Of a stretch of 64,000 nt of DNA, positions 23,270-32,811 are shown piece after piece. A program made the translations under genes and the position numbers. The DNA comes from Craterostigma plantagineum (lineage: Eukaryota > Streptophyta > Magnoliopsida > Lamiales > Linderniaceae), in NCBI GenBank assembly GCA_027422505.1, contig JAPQWV010000005.1, positions 13,521,501 to 13,585,500 of the forward strand, written 5' to 3'. The notes beneath the pieces are model-generated. The model worked only from the letters and a program-made list of their open reading frames with translations, was not told where the DNA came from and did not search any database. How positions within the stretch are numbered: position 1 is the stretch's first letter; every line of letters starts with the position of its first letter.

Positions 23270-25327
23270 AACGGCCTGAACCTCCCCGGCTGATACGCAG
23301 CGGCACTCCGCCGCGTCCTCCTACCACCAGCCGCGTCTTGGAGGCCGTGCCTGACGAAGAGCCGCTCAGTGCCGATCCTTCCTCCATGGATGCTCCTAGG
23401 GCTGCTACAGTGGCGGCGCCCCACACCCCTGATGGTATTGGGCCCAACGTGTGCCCTAATGGGCTGGGACTTGAGGCCTCTACTGCTGTAAACGGGCCTA
23501 AGGCCTGCCATAGCAGGCCTCCACATGAAGTGAATGACAACCTTAATACTGTTGGTTTTTTTCAGCCCCTAATGGGCCCGGCAACATGGAGGATGCGTAC
23601 CTTAACAAGATTGGGCCGAAAGCTACTCCTAACGTGGTGGATGCTAACCCTCACAATGTCAAGCCTCCTTCCTCCCCTTATGGGCCTCGACCTGAGATGG
23701 ATGTGGCTGCGGTGGCCACTCCCGGGTCTAATGGTCAAGGTCTTGGCTGTCGCACGATGCCTGACGATGTTTCCTTGGCCGGAGCTAAGCACAGCGAGCT
23801 GGCCCCGATCGTTGAAAACGCGTCGAATGAGAATCCACCTGGGGCTGCCAAACAATCGCTCATGACCGCCGGTGCTGCCGAACCAGACTCGCATAATAGG
23901 CCGCCTGTGATGGCTGCCCAGGCCGGATCTCTCGCTCTTGGACCGTCCTTCTCTGACATGGTTCGTGGCGTCATCAGCAACCGGAATCTAACCAGCCGTG
24001 GAGGGTCCACTTGCTCGGCTCGACTTCCTTTATCTTACTCGACGCCTACTGTTGTTAATGGAATCGCTGCGGCTCGTCCTTCTTGGGAAGTGGCTCAACA
24101 AGGCGTCGCACGGTGGGAACATACGCTTGTCGGGTATTTCCTTGGGAAGCGACCGTACTTTCCACATGTGGAACGCTATGTCCGCTCTATTTGGCAGAAT
24201 CTTGTGGAAGTTAGATCGACGATTAACGGATTTTTCAAGTTCCGGTTTAACTCGGAGGTGGCGGCTGCGGCGGCCTTGGACGGCGGACCATGGCTACTTC
24301 AGGGACAGCCGCTCTTCCTTGAGGCTTGGCATACGGGCTTCTCCTTCGAAAAGAAGAAACACTCGACTGTTCCGCTTTGGGTTAGACTCCGAAACGTCCC
24401 TACGGAATACTGGACCCAAGCCGGACTAGGAATTATTGCTAGTGTGATTGGAAGGCCCCTATTTGCGGACGCAATGACGGCTCGTGCGGAACGTCTTGAG
24501 TATGCTAGGGTGTGTATTGAAGTGACCTTGGCGGAACCTTTTGTTGAGCGTTTCGATATCCACATCCCAACTAAGGATGGTGGTTCCTCGGGGGTAGTAC
24601 CCGTCAGTGTTGAGTATGAGTGGCGACCGAAGAAATGCTCGTCATGTGACTCATGGGCCCATAGTACCGTGGCTTGCCACACAACCCGGACGAAGCAACC
24701 GCAAAAGAGTTCGGCCAAGACACCCCCGCTACCTAATACCTCGACTCGGATTCCGCCGCAGCCTAACTTACCACCGTCACGACCGGCTAAGGTGACGACA
24801 CAAAGGCATGCATGGAGTCATGTGGAAGATAATAGAAAAGGTATTGCTCACAAGGTGGCCAACACGGCTGCCCTTGATGGGGAAGTCAAGGAACGCAGCC
24901 CTTACCAGTCTTCGGGACGGGGTAATCGACCATCGAGACCTAGAACGGCAGATACATCCACTAGCAAGGATGCTGGGACGCTGAACCACCACGTTGATCG
25001 TAACATGTTCGAGGTTCTCGCTCAACCCGAAAATGACCTAGAAACGATGGACACTCGATACCAGGATCCTATCGCTGGCCTCCACGTGGATGTCCCTTGA
25101 TCCTGCTCGCCCCATGGACTACCACTTGGAGGTTCGGGGGCTTCTTTGGATTGCTTGTTTTGGCTTTCATTGCTCCTTTTGGTTTTTTGTGTTGGTTGAT
25201 TTCTGTGGCTTTGCTTGTGCTTGTGTTTGTGTGTAAGCTGGTAGCCTGTTACCAGTTGGTTTGTGCTCCTTGAGCGAACACCATGTACTGCTTTTTTCTG
25301 TTTAGTGAACATTCCCAAAAAAAAAAA
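23270..25327 (+). mobile_element. LINE B, internally deleted (ORF1 joined to 3' UTR)
   Basis: A 5'-truncated LINE with ORF1, about a dozen codons resembling the ORF2 start (EVRGL near 25128, compare NVRGL of LINE G), then directly a 3' UTR with the shared phrase GTAGCCTGTTACCAG and an 11-base A tail at 25317-25327. The whole endonuclease/RT gene is missing. It lies inside gypsy-K integrase; no target duplication is visible and host sequence was lost at the site. Confidence 0.8.
23281..25100 (+). pseudogene. LINE B ORF1 (DUF4283 and zinc knuckle)
   Basis: The N-terminal part runs in one frame to about 23555 and the main part in another from 23586 to the TGA at 25098. The change falls in a seven-T run (23554-23560), which fits a one-base slippage. 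The main part holds the plant LINE DUF4283 domain (ARPSWEVAQQGVARWEHTLVG, YFPHVERYVRSIWQN, GGPWLLQGQPLFLEAW, VPLWVRLRNVPTEYWT) and a CCHC knuckle CSSCDSWAHSTVAC. It is an RNA-binding nucleocapsid-like protein by family. No initiating ATG is left because the 5' end is truncated. Confidence 0.85.
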
Positions 25328-25640
25328 GTTGGCGAAGTAGCTTATCAGCTGGAGTTACCAGCTTCGTTGGCTCAAGTTCAAGATGTCTTCCACATATCAA
25401 CATTGCGAAAGTACATCACAGATCCCAGTCATGTGCTGAACAATGAAGTTCTTCTTCAACAATTCAAGCCAGACTTGAGCTACGAGGACAAGCCAGTGGA
25501 AATATTGATGTACGAAGTGAAGCGATTGCGAAATAAAGAAATCATCTGGTAAAAATATTGTGGCAAAATCAGTCAACAGAAGAAGCGACCTTGGAACGAG
25601 AGGATGATATGAGAAACCGCTACCCCGATTGTTCGCCTGA
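25328..25640 (+). pseudogene. gypsy-K copy 2, C-terminal chromodomain-like end
   Basis: It reads VGEVAYQLELPASLAQ, then HISTLRKYITDPSHVL, then SYEDKPVEILMYEVKRLRNKE, matching 16425-16720 of copy 1. A frameshift near 25548 precedes the EATLEREDDMRNRYP tail. A purine run (AAAGGGGGGGA) and the LTR start at 25678 follow. Confidence 0.85.
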
Positions 25641-25677
25641 CCTGATTTCGGGGGCAAAATCCTTTTAAAGGGGGGGA

Positions 25678-25742
25678 TGTAATACCCGAGTCCCGTAAGT
25701 AAGCCGACCAATAAATTTGTATACATAGTATGTGTTAATATG
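25678..25742 (+). repeat. gypsy-K copy 2 LTR, first ~65 bp
   Basis: It begins TGTAATACCCGAGTCCCG after a purine run, as at 16766 and 29037, and breaks off near 25742 where LTR sequence in the opposite orientation starts. Confidence 0.8.
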
Positions 25743-26060
25743 TTTCCCGTAGGTCGCCATTCCATCGCAATGTGCTGTATTCTGCCACGCGAACACTCAT
25801 GCTGGTAGCCCACTCCGAGGTCGCCAACACCAGAGATACCCTCGGTGTCGCTTCTTCCCGCAGGTCGCACCCTCCAGGTCGAACCTACCGCAAATAGGGC
25901 ATTCACCCAAATAATACATACATACATCCGACGACATACCGGGTCATCATGGTGCTATAGAAGTTGCCTTGACTCAACTGTGAGTCGACATCAGATGCCT
26001 ATATCGGCAAATATTTCTCGCTCTCAGGCTATAGTTATTAATAGAGAATACCCTTTCATT
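25743..26060 (-). repeat. Inverted fragment of a gypsy-K LTR
   Basis: The complement matches the region of the gypsy-K LTRs around 18715-18860 and 31120-31380. Shared words include ATTTGCCGATAT, GATGTCGACTCA and GCGACCTGCGGGAAGAAGCG. It lies head-to-head with the plus-strand LTR start at 25678. No gene. Confidence 0.65.
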
Positions 26061-26211
26061 AGTTAAAAATATATCAAGTAGAAGAAGAAAGAAGAACGAA
26101 GGTTAGACTTTAATAAACCCTTTAGCAAATCAAGATTCGGGCATAAGGAAGGTAAAAAGCTTATTTATACCATGTAAATTCGGTTATGTGTATATTTTAT
26201 TGAGTTCATAC
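26061..26211. other. Unassigned AT-rich sequence
   Basis: Short AT-rich stretch before LINE C; no gene or element end recognised. Confidence 0.4.
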
Positions 26212-28740
26212 CATTGGGGAGGATAAAGCACCAGGGCCTGACTGATACACCTCGGCATTTTTTCGGGCAGCCTAGGACACTGTTTGTGGAGACATTACGC
26301 ATGCGATTCTGGAATTCTTTCGCACTCTGAAGGAACTTAATAGAACTCTCATCACGCTTATTCCCAAAGGAGATTCACCTCGTCGGGCATCAGATTACCG
26401 CCCTATTTCTTGCTGCAACGTACTTTACAAGATCATTTTGAAGATTTTGGCGGAGCGACTGAAGGATCACTTGGGTGATCTAATTCACCCTACACAGACA
26501 CCTTTTATACCAGGCCCACGTATCTCTGACAACATTCTTTTGTCACAGGAAAATAGTTTATTACCCGTGCATTGCACGGTTTAACTATTCATAACTATTT
26601 TATATTAATAAATAACTATTTATAGTTGATAGTGGGTAGTTTTATGTTTTTAAAATATTTTTAGTCTATTATAATTAATCATTATGGGACACGTTGCAGC
26701 ATATGAGGACACAATCATTTCCTTAGTAATATAAGATAAATAACTATTTATAGTTGATAGTGGGTAGTTATGTTTTTAAAATATTTTTAATCTATTATAA
26801 TTAATCATTATGGGAGACGTGGCAGCATATGAGGACACATACATTTCCTTAGTAATATAAGATCTGCCATGGGTATAAAAGTGAGCACTTGCCTGAAAGG
26901 GTTGCTTTCAAGGTGGACCTTGCTAAGGCCTATGATCGAGTTGAATGGGATTTTATCATCGCTATATTTCAGGCATTGAACTTTCATCCGACGTATATAG
27001 GATGGATTCGCAGCTACCTCACGACTACAGGTTTTCCATTAACATAAACAGCCGAGCGGAAGGGTTCTATGCAGGGAAGCGAGTGCTTCGCGAAGGCGAC
27101 CCGATCTCCCCGTACATATTCACCGTGGTCATGGATGTACTGCACGGGATTCTACAGCAACGGATTGAGGCTGATAGCGGTTTCCAATTTCATTGGCGCT
27201 GTGAAGTCACGTCTTTGTTTGTGCTATCATTTGCTGATGATCTTCTTCTTTTCTCGCATGCTGACGTCACGTCGGTGGGGGTTCTTAAGGCGGGACTCGA
27301 TCAGTTTGCAACACTCTCGGGCTTACAGGCAAAACGTCGCCAAGAGCGAGATGTTCATTTCCTACCGCGTCCAACGGCTCTCCTCTGCTCTTCAGGCAAT
27401 TATGGGCTTCCCTGCAGGAACATTGCCTGTGCGCTATCTCGGCATACCACTCATCACGTCACGGTTGACGAGGCAGGATTGTGCCCCGCTCTTTCACCGG
27501 GTAGATAGGCGGCTTGGGTCAAGGCTTAACCTGTCCCTCTCCTATGCAGGCCGTCTTCAGCTTATCAAGTCTGTGTTGCTGGCGTTCCATATATACTGGG
27601 CTGGGGTGTTTCTGCTACCAAAGGGCGTTATACGTGACATAGAGGCGCGGATTTGGCGCTTTCTTTGGGCGAGTTCCACGGCCAAAGTGGCATGGCAGGA
27701 TGTTTGTCTCCCAACAGCTGAAGGTGGGTTGGGCATTCGTTCCATTGAGATGGATAACAGGGTTCTTCTTTTGAGTCAACTTTGGCGGCTAATTAGAAGA
27801 GATGACTCCTCCATTTGGGTGCAGTGGATTCACCGTACACGCCTGCATCACAAATCTATTTGGATGATCCGACCATCAACTACGACGGCCTGGAGCTGGA
27901 ATAAGACTGCGCCCAACTATTAGAGCATTGATACATTGTCATATAGGTACTTTGGCAAGACCCATGGCTCTCGACAGAGCCGCTTATTGAGCGATTCCCC
28001 TGTGGACCGGTGGCTATGGGCCTTCTTCTCGATTCGAGGCTAAGCTGTGTCATAGACAAAGGGGGATGGAGGTGACCGTCCCAATTCTCTGCTGAATACC
28101 TTGAAATTAGTCGGGAGTTACCGGTGACGAATCCACTAATCGCTGATTCTTATTCGAGGGCGGCAGATCCTAGCGGCTCTTTTCGTAATTCCTTGGCGAG
28201 GAACTCCATCCGAATGCGACATGATCCAGTAATTTAAGCTGTCCTTTTCGGGGGTCCTTTGCGTGTACCCAGACATGAGCTTCTACTTTGGATGGCAATT
28301 CGGGGCAGACTTGCCACACGTGAAAAACCTTGGATAGCGGCAGTAGGTGGAGACTCGACGTGCATTCTATGTCATACTAGTAAAGTGGAGACTATTCTGC
28401 ACCTATTTATTGATTGTTCTTTTCTAGGTACTGCATGGCGCGCCTTCGACGCATCATCAAACTCAAGTGGCCTTACCAAGACTAGGTTTTGGGCATTCAG
28501 TGGGCGGCACGGAAATGGCGTGGACGGCACTTACTTTTTAGTGCCCGCCATGTCTTGGCCTCCCTTGTCTATCTTATCTGGCAGGAACGGAATCGACGAT
28601 GGAAGGAAGGGAGTGATAGAGAGCCTAATCAGACCATTCATTTGGTTATCAGTACCCTCTTTATGCGTATGAGTACTATTGCACCTCGATTTAGTCTGCA
28701 AGGCCTTGCTTTATGCCGCCTGTGGCGAATCGCTTGGTAG
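26212..28740 (+). pseudogene. LINE C ORF2 remnant (RT and zf-RVT)
   Basis: RT pieces in order: KAPGPD, YRPISCCNVLYKI, FIPGPRISDNILLSQE, the insert, then VAFKVDLAKAYDRVEWDF, GDPISPYIF, FADDLLLFSHAD, LPVRYLGIPLI and KVAWQDVCLP. The C-terminal zinc region (CILCHTSKVETILHLFIDC) lies near 28365. There are stops at 26251 (TGA) and 26270 (TAG), and frame changes near 27030, 27335, 27905 and 28490. About 300 bases at 27920-28260 are strongly diverged. It is a dead RT gene. Confidence 0.85.
26552..26862 (-). mobile_element. Small Helitron-like insert in LINE C
   Basis: About 311 bp interrupt LINE C between LLSQE and CHGYKSEH. On the minus strand it begins TCTTATATTACTAAGG after an A and ends with the palindrome CCGTGCAATGCACGG about 10 bases before the end, next to T. 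A TC start, a 3' subterminal hairpin and A/T flanks without duplication suggest a non-autonomous Helitron, although the last bases (ACTAT) are not the canonical CTRR. Internally it contains two tandem copies of a ~128-bp unit (26608-26735 and 26736-26862). Confidence 0.45.
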
Positions 28741-28838
28741 ATTGTTTTGGATCAGTTGTTAGCTCGTAGCCTGTTACGGGTTGGTACGTATTGACGCTTA
28801 TGTACGTTTTCCGCATTTATATTAGTGAACCTTTTCCC

Positions 28839-29036
28839 AAAATGTAAGCGAAAACCCTAAGTTCTGGGATGAGACTAATACTAATACTTGTTGCTTAGAT
28901 TTTGTGCAGGTATAAGTATAATAATCCAGGGAAAAGAATTTAATTTGACCTGAGGAGTTTATTTACGGTTAGTATAGTATGTTTCTAGAGTTTAGAGCTT
29001 TAGAACATAATAATCTTTAGCTGGAAAAAATATTTT
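28839..29036. other. Unassigned, possibly diverged gypsy-K LTR sequence
   Basis: AT-rich, no gene. Words such as GAGTTTATTTA and ATAATCTTTAGCTGG loosely resemble 16930-17015 of the gypsy-K LTR, but the match is weak. Confidence 0.3.
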
Positions 29037-31862
29037 TGTAATACCCGAGTCCCGTACGTAAGCCGGCCAATAAATATGCATGCTTGTTATATGACTATGT
29101 GGCTGAATAATATGTGTTATATGATTTGATGTTATATGTGATAGTCCTACGTGAGCTTATGTGCTACTAGGATAACTAACTTGGTAGGAAATTGAGTTGA
29201 GACTTAGAAATAATTTTCTGTAGGAACTAGTTACAAGTGAAATTAAGGATTTCGAAATATATAGGTCATGAAATAAAAAAAAATATCAAATTATATGATT
29301 TCTCTATGATAAGTTAGAATGAGAAAAGAGGTAATACTAAGGGATTAGTTTAATAATAAAATAAGAGAATTGATAGGAAGAAACTTTCGAGGAATAAAAC
29401 CTAGAAATACCATATAGTTCGGTTACTTAACTAGGAGGAAAGATGAAAGTAATAATAATATAATAAATACCATATAAGATAAATACCAAAATATAGATGA
29501 TGTCATTTGTTAATACCTACACGTTAACTATAGGATAAAGGAAAGGTTATGTTACTTGATAGAAACTAACGAAGGCTTGAAGAAGGAAAAGAAGGAACCC
29601 AAAGCATAAGAACAACCTTTCGAAATCTGAAGTAAGGAGAAAGAAGGAAAGTTCAACAAATTTGAGCTTGGAAAGAGGGTATAACTCGAACCCTTACTAT
29701 ATAGTCTTTACATATTAATGTATTATAGGCACAAAAAGGGTTACGTCTATGCTTAGGACTAGTACATGTTTGATTTTAAGGGTTTCTAGAGTATTTAGAA
29801 CTCTTATAATCACGTTTTAAGAATTTTTAGGCTTAACAAATTACATGATGGTAGAATTTATACAAGTTTAATAATGGTCAAGGGTTTTTGAAAATAAGTA
29901 GAGTTCTGGAGACATTTACTGTTCTTGAGGGGAATAGGCTTTTAATCGAAGGTTTCTAACACTTAACATAAGAAATATAATTGTAGCTTCACAAAGATCG
30001 TGAAGTGTGAACTTCACGCACCCAAAGTCGCTAACCAACAAGAGAAAGAACTCACGAACCCATAGCTGCCCTACTTCGCGAATTCAACAAGGTTGGCGAA
30101 TCAAGGACTTCGCGAAGTATAACTTCACGAACTGTTATAAACTTCGCCAATTAAGAGAAGAACACTAGACTTCACGAATTGTAGATGAGTTTGGCGAACC
30201 CAACTTGGCGAATCAAGAGGTGTGAGCAAGCTTCACGACCCAACTTCGCGGGTCATGAATGTGCCATTTCGCGAAGTTGAACTTGTCTAATCCAAAACTT
30301 GATGAATTGAGATGTTCACATGGCACAATCACTTCATGAACCATGAGTAGAGCTACTTTACGATCTAGGGTAAACTTAGCAAAACCCCACTTAGCGAACC
30401 CTAACTAGCAAACCCTACTTGGCGAATGGAACTTGACGAGTCCTAGGTTAAATGAGTTCGTAGAGTCGATATTAGAGAAGTTCGTGAAGTATGATTATGA
30501 GATGATTCGCAAAGCAGATTAGACTATGTGGAGAGTGGGTAATAGGTATTATACGAATTAGGGTTTTCATGGGTCACTGGGTTACTACTTCGCAAATTGA
30601 GTATGAGACCCTAGACTTGACGAACTATGGAACTTGGCGAATTGTGAGATGAGCAACCAACCTCGCGAACTCATAGGGATTTCACTTCACGAATTAAGAA
30701 AGCGTATAGGTTCGCGAAGCAGTTGTAGATGGAGTAGATTTCACGAACCCTAGGTAGTTCACGATATGCATAGGTCACAAACCATAAATTAAGAAGTTAA
30801 GAGCTTAGACAGTGTAATAAATTAAATAGTACACTGACACTACAATTTTATGCTTACGATCAGGGACTAAGAATTTCACGGAATTACTAGCTAAAAATCT
30901 ACGGACGACAAGTGGAACTCCCAACTACAACAGATGGATTTTACGTGCATGAATTATATGCTTATGTGCTTTTATGACATTACGTGAAATTTTATGTTAT
31001 GTGATTGATTTACAATACATGACGACACGACATGCACATTCATGAGATGATCATATGCACGCACGATTAGCATAAAAGGCATGACATGTGAGCGTGCATG
31101 GTACAAGATCGCCTGAGAGCGATCGATAGTTGTCGATATGGGCAGCTGATGTCGACTCAATGTGGATCACGGCTCTTATATGCTACCATGGTGAACTTAT
31201 ATCACCGCTTTCAAGACCTGACAAGACAAGACATGTGACAAGGCAAGACATGTATTTGGGCAATGCCCTCATGGCGGAAAGTGCGACCTGGAGATTGCGA
31301 CCTGAGGGAAATAGCAGCACCAAGGAAATCTCTGGTGTTAGCAACCTCGGAGTGCGGCTACCAGCGTACGCGTCCGCGTGACAGATAACCTGCTGGGATT
31401 GAAAAGGCGCCTTAGGGTTAGCCTCTCATGTGGGTGTCGTCACTTATGTATCCCTAGTGGATTTGAGCTCCATGATGGTGCATAGCAAGATAGCCAAAGG
31501 CCCTACACGAAAAGAGAATACAAGAAAGACGTGAGGTCTAGAAAGCATTGGCACGGAGGCCTTTGCTACTTATGACACGTGCATTGCATGCATGGTTTCC
31601 ACTAACTGAGCTTTATAGCTCATTTCACGTATTTATGTGTTGTACGTCCACGTGATCACAGTACGTGATCCTTTTGAGGGCAAGGTCTATTTTTGAAGTG
31701 TGTACATGGATGCGACCGATGTGGCGGGCCGATAGATTATCTTTGAATACGCATGTGCACTCACCTATGTATTTATGTCCTAGATTATTTTGTAATGTAC
31801 ATATTGGCTTCCTTTATATATAAAAGGAAAAATTTTCTACGTATTTTTGTACGTTCTACTTC
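29037..31862 (+). repeat. gypsy-K LTR, copy 3 (3' end missing)
   Basis: It starts TGTAATACCCGAGTCCCG and follows the 16766-19512 LTR to TATATAAAAGGAAAAATTTT near 31825, then is cut about 80 bp short by a LINE tail. No polypurine tract precedes it and no internal domain adjoins it, so it may be a solo or truncated LTR. It carries its own TTCNNGAA cluster at 30075-30747. Confidence 0.8.
30075..30747. promoter_or_regulatory. Cluster of ten TTCNNGAA palindromes in gypsy-K LTR copy 3
   Basis: Sites at 30075, 30109, 30124, 30171, 30268, 30333, 30481, 30686, 30711 and 30740. Most are TTCACGAA or TTCGCGAA. Spacing is irregular and differs from the cluster at 17738, so it is not a simple conserved tandem repeat. 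A link to heat-shock factors is conjecture. Confidence 0.3.
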
Positions 31863-32358
31863 TTTTTTTTTTTTTTTTTGGGAAACGTTCACTAAAATAA
31901 AAAGAAACAGGAGTACAAGGGTAGCGTACATGATATCGCTCAGGACGCAACAAGCGGTAGAAATCTACCAACCAGACAGCACGTCAACAATAACCGAAAC
32001 AGCCCAAACACCTACAAGGTACCCCCTTCCGCTTGATAATCTCCTCTGTGATTTTATCCCCTACTGCGCTTGCGGCTTGCTTGCACGTCGCCCGGGAGCC
32101 CTGCTGGCACTTCGTTTGGTGCCAGGATCCTGTGGATTGGTGATGGATTTAACACCTACCTTAGCCTCTACTGTCTGTTTCTTTCGTTTGGCTTGGGTCT
32201 TGTTGGGACCTTGTAGGTGTTTGGGCTGTTTCGGTTATTGTTGACGTGCTGTCTGGTTGGTAGATTTCTACCGCTTGTTGCGTCCTGAGCGATATCATGT
32301 ACGCTACCCTTGTACTCCTGTTTCTTTTTATTTTAGTGAACGTTTCCCAAAAAAAAAA
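31863..32358 (+). mobile_element. LINE F 3' tail with perfect 141-bp inverted arms
   Basis: A 17-T run (31863-31879) is followed by 141 bp (31880-32020) that are the exact reverse complement of 32208-32348, which ends in a 10-A tail (32349-32358). The 187-bp spacer is plus-strand LINE 3' UTR: it matches the complement of 61550-61770 in LINE D (GGTGCCAGGATCCTGT, CTTGGGTCTTGT). So a 5'-truncated plus-strand LINE tail is joined to an inverted copy of its own last 141 bases. It sits at the broken end of the gypsy-K LTR. No ORF of note. Confidence 0.85.
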
Positions 32359-32580
32359 TAAGTGTTGAAATCCGAAGAAGACGATGAAACTGGAGCATAA
32401 GTTGAAGATGATGATGAATAGTACCAGAGTGGGAGAGAGAAGTACACGTTGCATTCTTATATTTTATGGCTATTTTTTAAGTTATGTACTTTTATAATTT
32501 TATGTTTTTTATATAATTTTATGTTGTGTACTTTTTTTACGCAATCATTTCCACAAGAAATTATTAAATAAAAAAGAGTA
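32359..32580. other. Unassigned sequence left of LINE G
   Basis: AT-rich. A short stretch (32363-32422) reads LKSEEDDETGA-stop-VEDDDE-stop, which could be the acidic tail of a lost transposase or host gene, but nothing else supports this. The sequence continues after LINE G at 38634. Confidence 0.3.
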
Positions 32581-32811
32581 ATATTGTACTATGCTAAGAG
32601 GGAATAGGTAACTACACCGTGAGTGTGTGCGATTTTCACACAGTGAATTTTCAAATTTCTACAGCCCGTTTTTGACGATCGTCGCCGCCGTTTCCGGCCA
32701 GGATCCATTGGTGGTGGCCGGCCGGTGATTGGTCATCGTTTCCGTGTGGGAGAATTAGTGGTCTGTGGGCTTTGGGATCGATTCTGTGTCACGGCGTGCT
32801 AGGGTTTCGCG

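Larger units (their letters stand above)
26212..28838 (+). mobile_element. LINE C, 5'-truncated and degenerate
   Basis: It begins within ORF2 at GEDKAPGPD and ends in a 3' UTR with TAGCCTGTTACGGGTTGG and a short tail (CCCAAAATG). A Helitron-like sequence (26552-26862) interrupts it. No target duplication could be matched at the ends. Confidence 0.8.

Noticed and set aside
23562..23894. Long frames opposite and overlapping LINE B ORF1
   Set aside because: GC-rich shadow frames; the plus-strand frame has DUF4283 and a zinc knuckle.
32363..32422. Acidic peptide that could be the tail of a hAT transposase
   Set aside because: Only about 20 codons with two stops; no other transposase motif nearby.
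31753..32454. Two frames on opposite strands with identical peptides
   Set aside because: The identity comes from the 141-bp inverted LINE tail, not from a gene pair.
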